Assembly (NCBI GenBank): GCA_028276345.1
Contig: JAPYWM010000070.1
Location: forward strand, 1-6,882
Direction of reading: 5' to 3'
DNA: 6,882 nt
From: Sphingobacterium sp.
GTDB taxonomy: Bacteria > Bacteroidota > Bacteroidia > SpSt-205
Positions 5,789 through 6,882 of the stretch are shown here, in pieces (positions within the stretch are counted from its first letter, which is position 1; each line of letters opens with the position of its first letter). A program made the translations under genes and the position numbers. The notes below the pieces were generated by a model that saw only the letters and a list, made by a program, of their open reading frames with translations, was not told the origin of the DNA and ran no database searches.

Positions 5789-6882
5789 ATGCAGAAGCAG
5801 GTGTTTCGGTTTGAGGTGGAGGGGGCAGCGCCGATAGAGATGAGCTTTGGGCATATTGCCCGGCAGGCGCATGGCGCGGTGTGGGTACGGCAGGGGGGCA
5901 CTATTGTCATCTGTACGGCCACCTACAATCCCGATAAAGTTACCGAGGCGGACTTCGTGCCGCTGACGGTAGATTATCGCGAAAATTTTGCCAGTAGTGG
6001 GCGTATTCCGGGAGGATTTTTCAAGCGGGACGGCCGCCCTAATGACTATGAAATCTTAGTTTCTCGGCTTATTGATCGGTCTTTGCGGCCTTTCTTTCCG
6101 AAGGGTTGGCGCCATGAGACGCAGCTCATTGCTATTTTGGAGTCGTATGACCCCGAATACCCCCCGGACATATTAGCGGGTTTGGGTCTGTCTGCGGCCT
6201 TAGCGTTATCAGAGATTCCCACGGAAGACATGGTGGGGATGGCGCGTATTGTGTGGCATGCGGGGCAGTTTCAGCTTAACCCTCCTGCCAGCCGTACCGA
6301 GCAGGCCGATATTAACTTAGCTGTTTCCGGTACGGCGACCTCTATTGTCATGGTGGAGGGGGAAATGCGCGAAGTGCCAGAGGAGCAGCTTGTGGAGGCC
6401 CTGCGGGCCGCCCATACCCACATTCAGCGGCTGGTGGCGTTTCTTAGGTCCCTTCGGGCGGCCGCAGGCAAGCCTAAGATAGAGCTCCCTGCGAGCCCCA
6501 CTTATCCAGAGGTCGAAGCCTGGCTCACGGAACGGGCTCGGCCTCGTCTCACGGATATTGTCAAGGCCTCCCTTCCCAAGCAGGAGCGCCGAAAAGCCTT
6601 TGAGCAGCTATTCTCAGAGCTGAGCGAAGCCATGGTCGCTGAAAATGCCGACTGGGCTCTGCCAGAAATCCAAAAATATGCGCAGTCTGTATTTAGCCAG
6701 CTCAAGCGCGCCGTCATGCGAGAAGCTATTCTTTCCGAAGGCATACGTTTAGATGGCCGCAAGACAGACGAAATCCGGCCTATCTCTTGCGAAGTGGGTC
6801 TTTTGCCTTACACGCATGGGTCGGCACTTTTCACTCGGGGGGAAACGCAGGCCCTGGCCACCGTGACCATTGGCACGAAGCT
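5789..6882 (+). CDS. pnp: Polynucleotide phosphorylase (N-terminal half; 3' end outside window)
   Basis: The frame runs off the window after 364 complete codons; the family is usually 700-750 residues, so about half is visible. PNPase degrades RNA 3' to 5' with phosphate, releasing nucleoside diphosphates, and acts as a homotrimer in the cytoplasm. Seen here are the first RNase PH-like domain (about residues 5-225), with RENFASSGRIPGGFFKRDGRP containing the FFKR RNA-contact loop at 77-80, and RLIDRSLRPFFP at 93-104. A helical linker domain follows (about 240-320), then the start of the second, catalytic RNase PH-like domain with EGIRLDGRK and HGSALFTRGETQAL. The Arg after LP in the proteobacterial LPRTHGS motif is Tyr here. 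The catalytic aspartates and the KH and S1 RNA-binding domains lie beyond the window. It is co-transcribed with rpsO by position; the 7-bp gap leaves no space for the RNase III-cleaved hairpin that E. coli uses to autoregulate pnp. Confidence 0.96.
   Translation, partial: MQKQVFRFEVEGAAPIEMSFGHIARQAHGAVWVRQGGTIVICTATYNPDKVTEADFVPLTVDYRENFASSGRIPGGFFKRDGRPNDYEILVSRLIDRSLRPFFPKGWRHETQLIAILESYDPEYPPDILAGLGLSAALALSEIPTEDMVGMARIVWHAGQFQLNPPASRTEQADINLAVSGTATSIVMVEGEMREVPEEQLVEALRAAHTHIQRLVAFLRSLRAAAGKPKIELPASPTYPEVEAWLTERARPRLTDIVKASLPKQERRKAFEQLFSELSEAMVAENADWALPEIQKYAQSVFSQLKRAVMREAILSEGIRLDGRKTDEIRPISCEVGLLPYTHGSALFTRGETQALATVTIGTK

Noticed and set aside
6046..6762. Minus-strand open frames at 6046-6231 and 6502-6762
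   Set aside because: Both are antisense to pnp, whose plus-strand translation matches PNPase continuously through this region.

Overview
The window looks like a piece of a moderately GC-rich Bacteroidota (or close FCB-group) chromosome. Three things point there: the C-terminal half of the type IX secretion channel SprA, a secreted protein ending in a type A T9SS sorting domain, and three perfect TAnnTTTG boxes (the Bacteroidota -7 promoter element) directly before start codons. The family or genus cannot be named from this sequence.

Layout. Positions 2-3904 (+) hold the 3' part of sprA, with the 5' part outside the window. After 15 bp comes a secreted endonuclease/exonuclease/phosphatase-fold protein (3920-5146, +) with a signal peptide and a T9SS sorting domain, so a likely cargo gene lies beside the gene for the channel. 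It converges, with a 2-bp gap, on a YbaB/EbfC-type nucleoid protein gene (5149-5451, -). A 54-bp divergent promoter region separates that gene from rpsO (5506-5781, +), which is followed after 7 bp by pnp (5789 to the end of the window, +). rpsO-pnp is a classic translation/RNA-turnover operon. There is no gene-free stretch longer than about 55 bp, and I see no RNA genes, mobile elements or CRISPR arrays.

How it works together. The left half concerns the cell envelope and secretion; the right half is housekeeping (nucleoid, 30S subunit, RNA decay). The most striking signal is regulatory. Every gene start in the window that opens a possible transcript has TAnnTTTG placed 4 or 5 nt before its ATG, so these mRNAs are predicted to start at or within a base or two of the start codon (leaderless). 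The operon-internal gene pnp lacks the box and instead has a purine-rich AGGGA just upstream. A small inverted repeat lies in the divergent ybaB/rpsO promoter region.

No novel multi-gene system is evident. The findings worth a second look are the leaderless promoter architecture and its consequences for rpsO-pnp autoregulation, the inverted repeat, the EF-hand-like loops in SprA, and sharp blocks of altered synonymous codon use inside otherwise intact genes.
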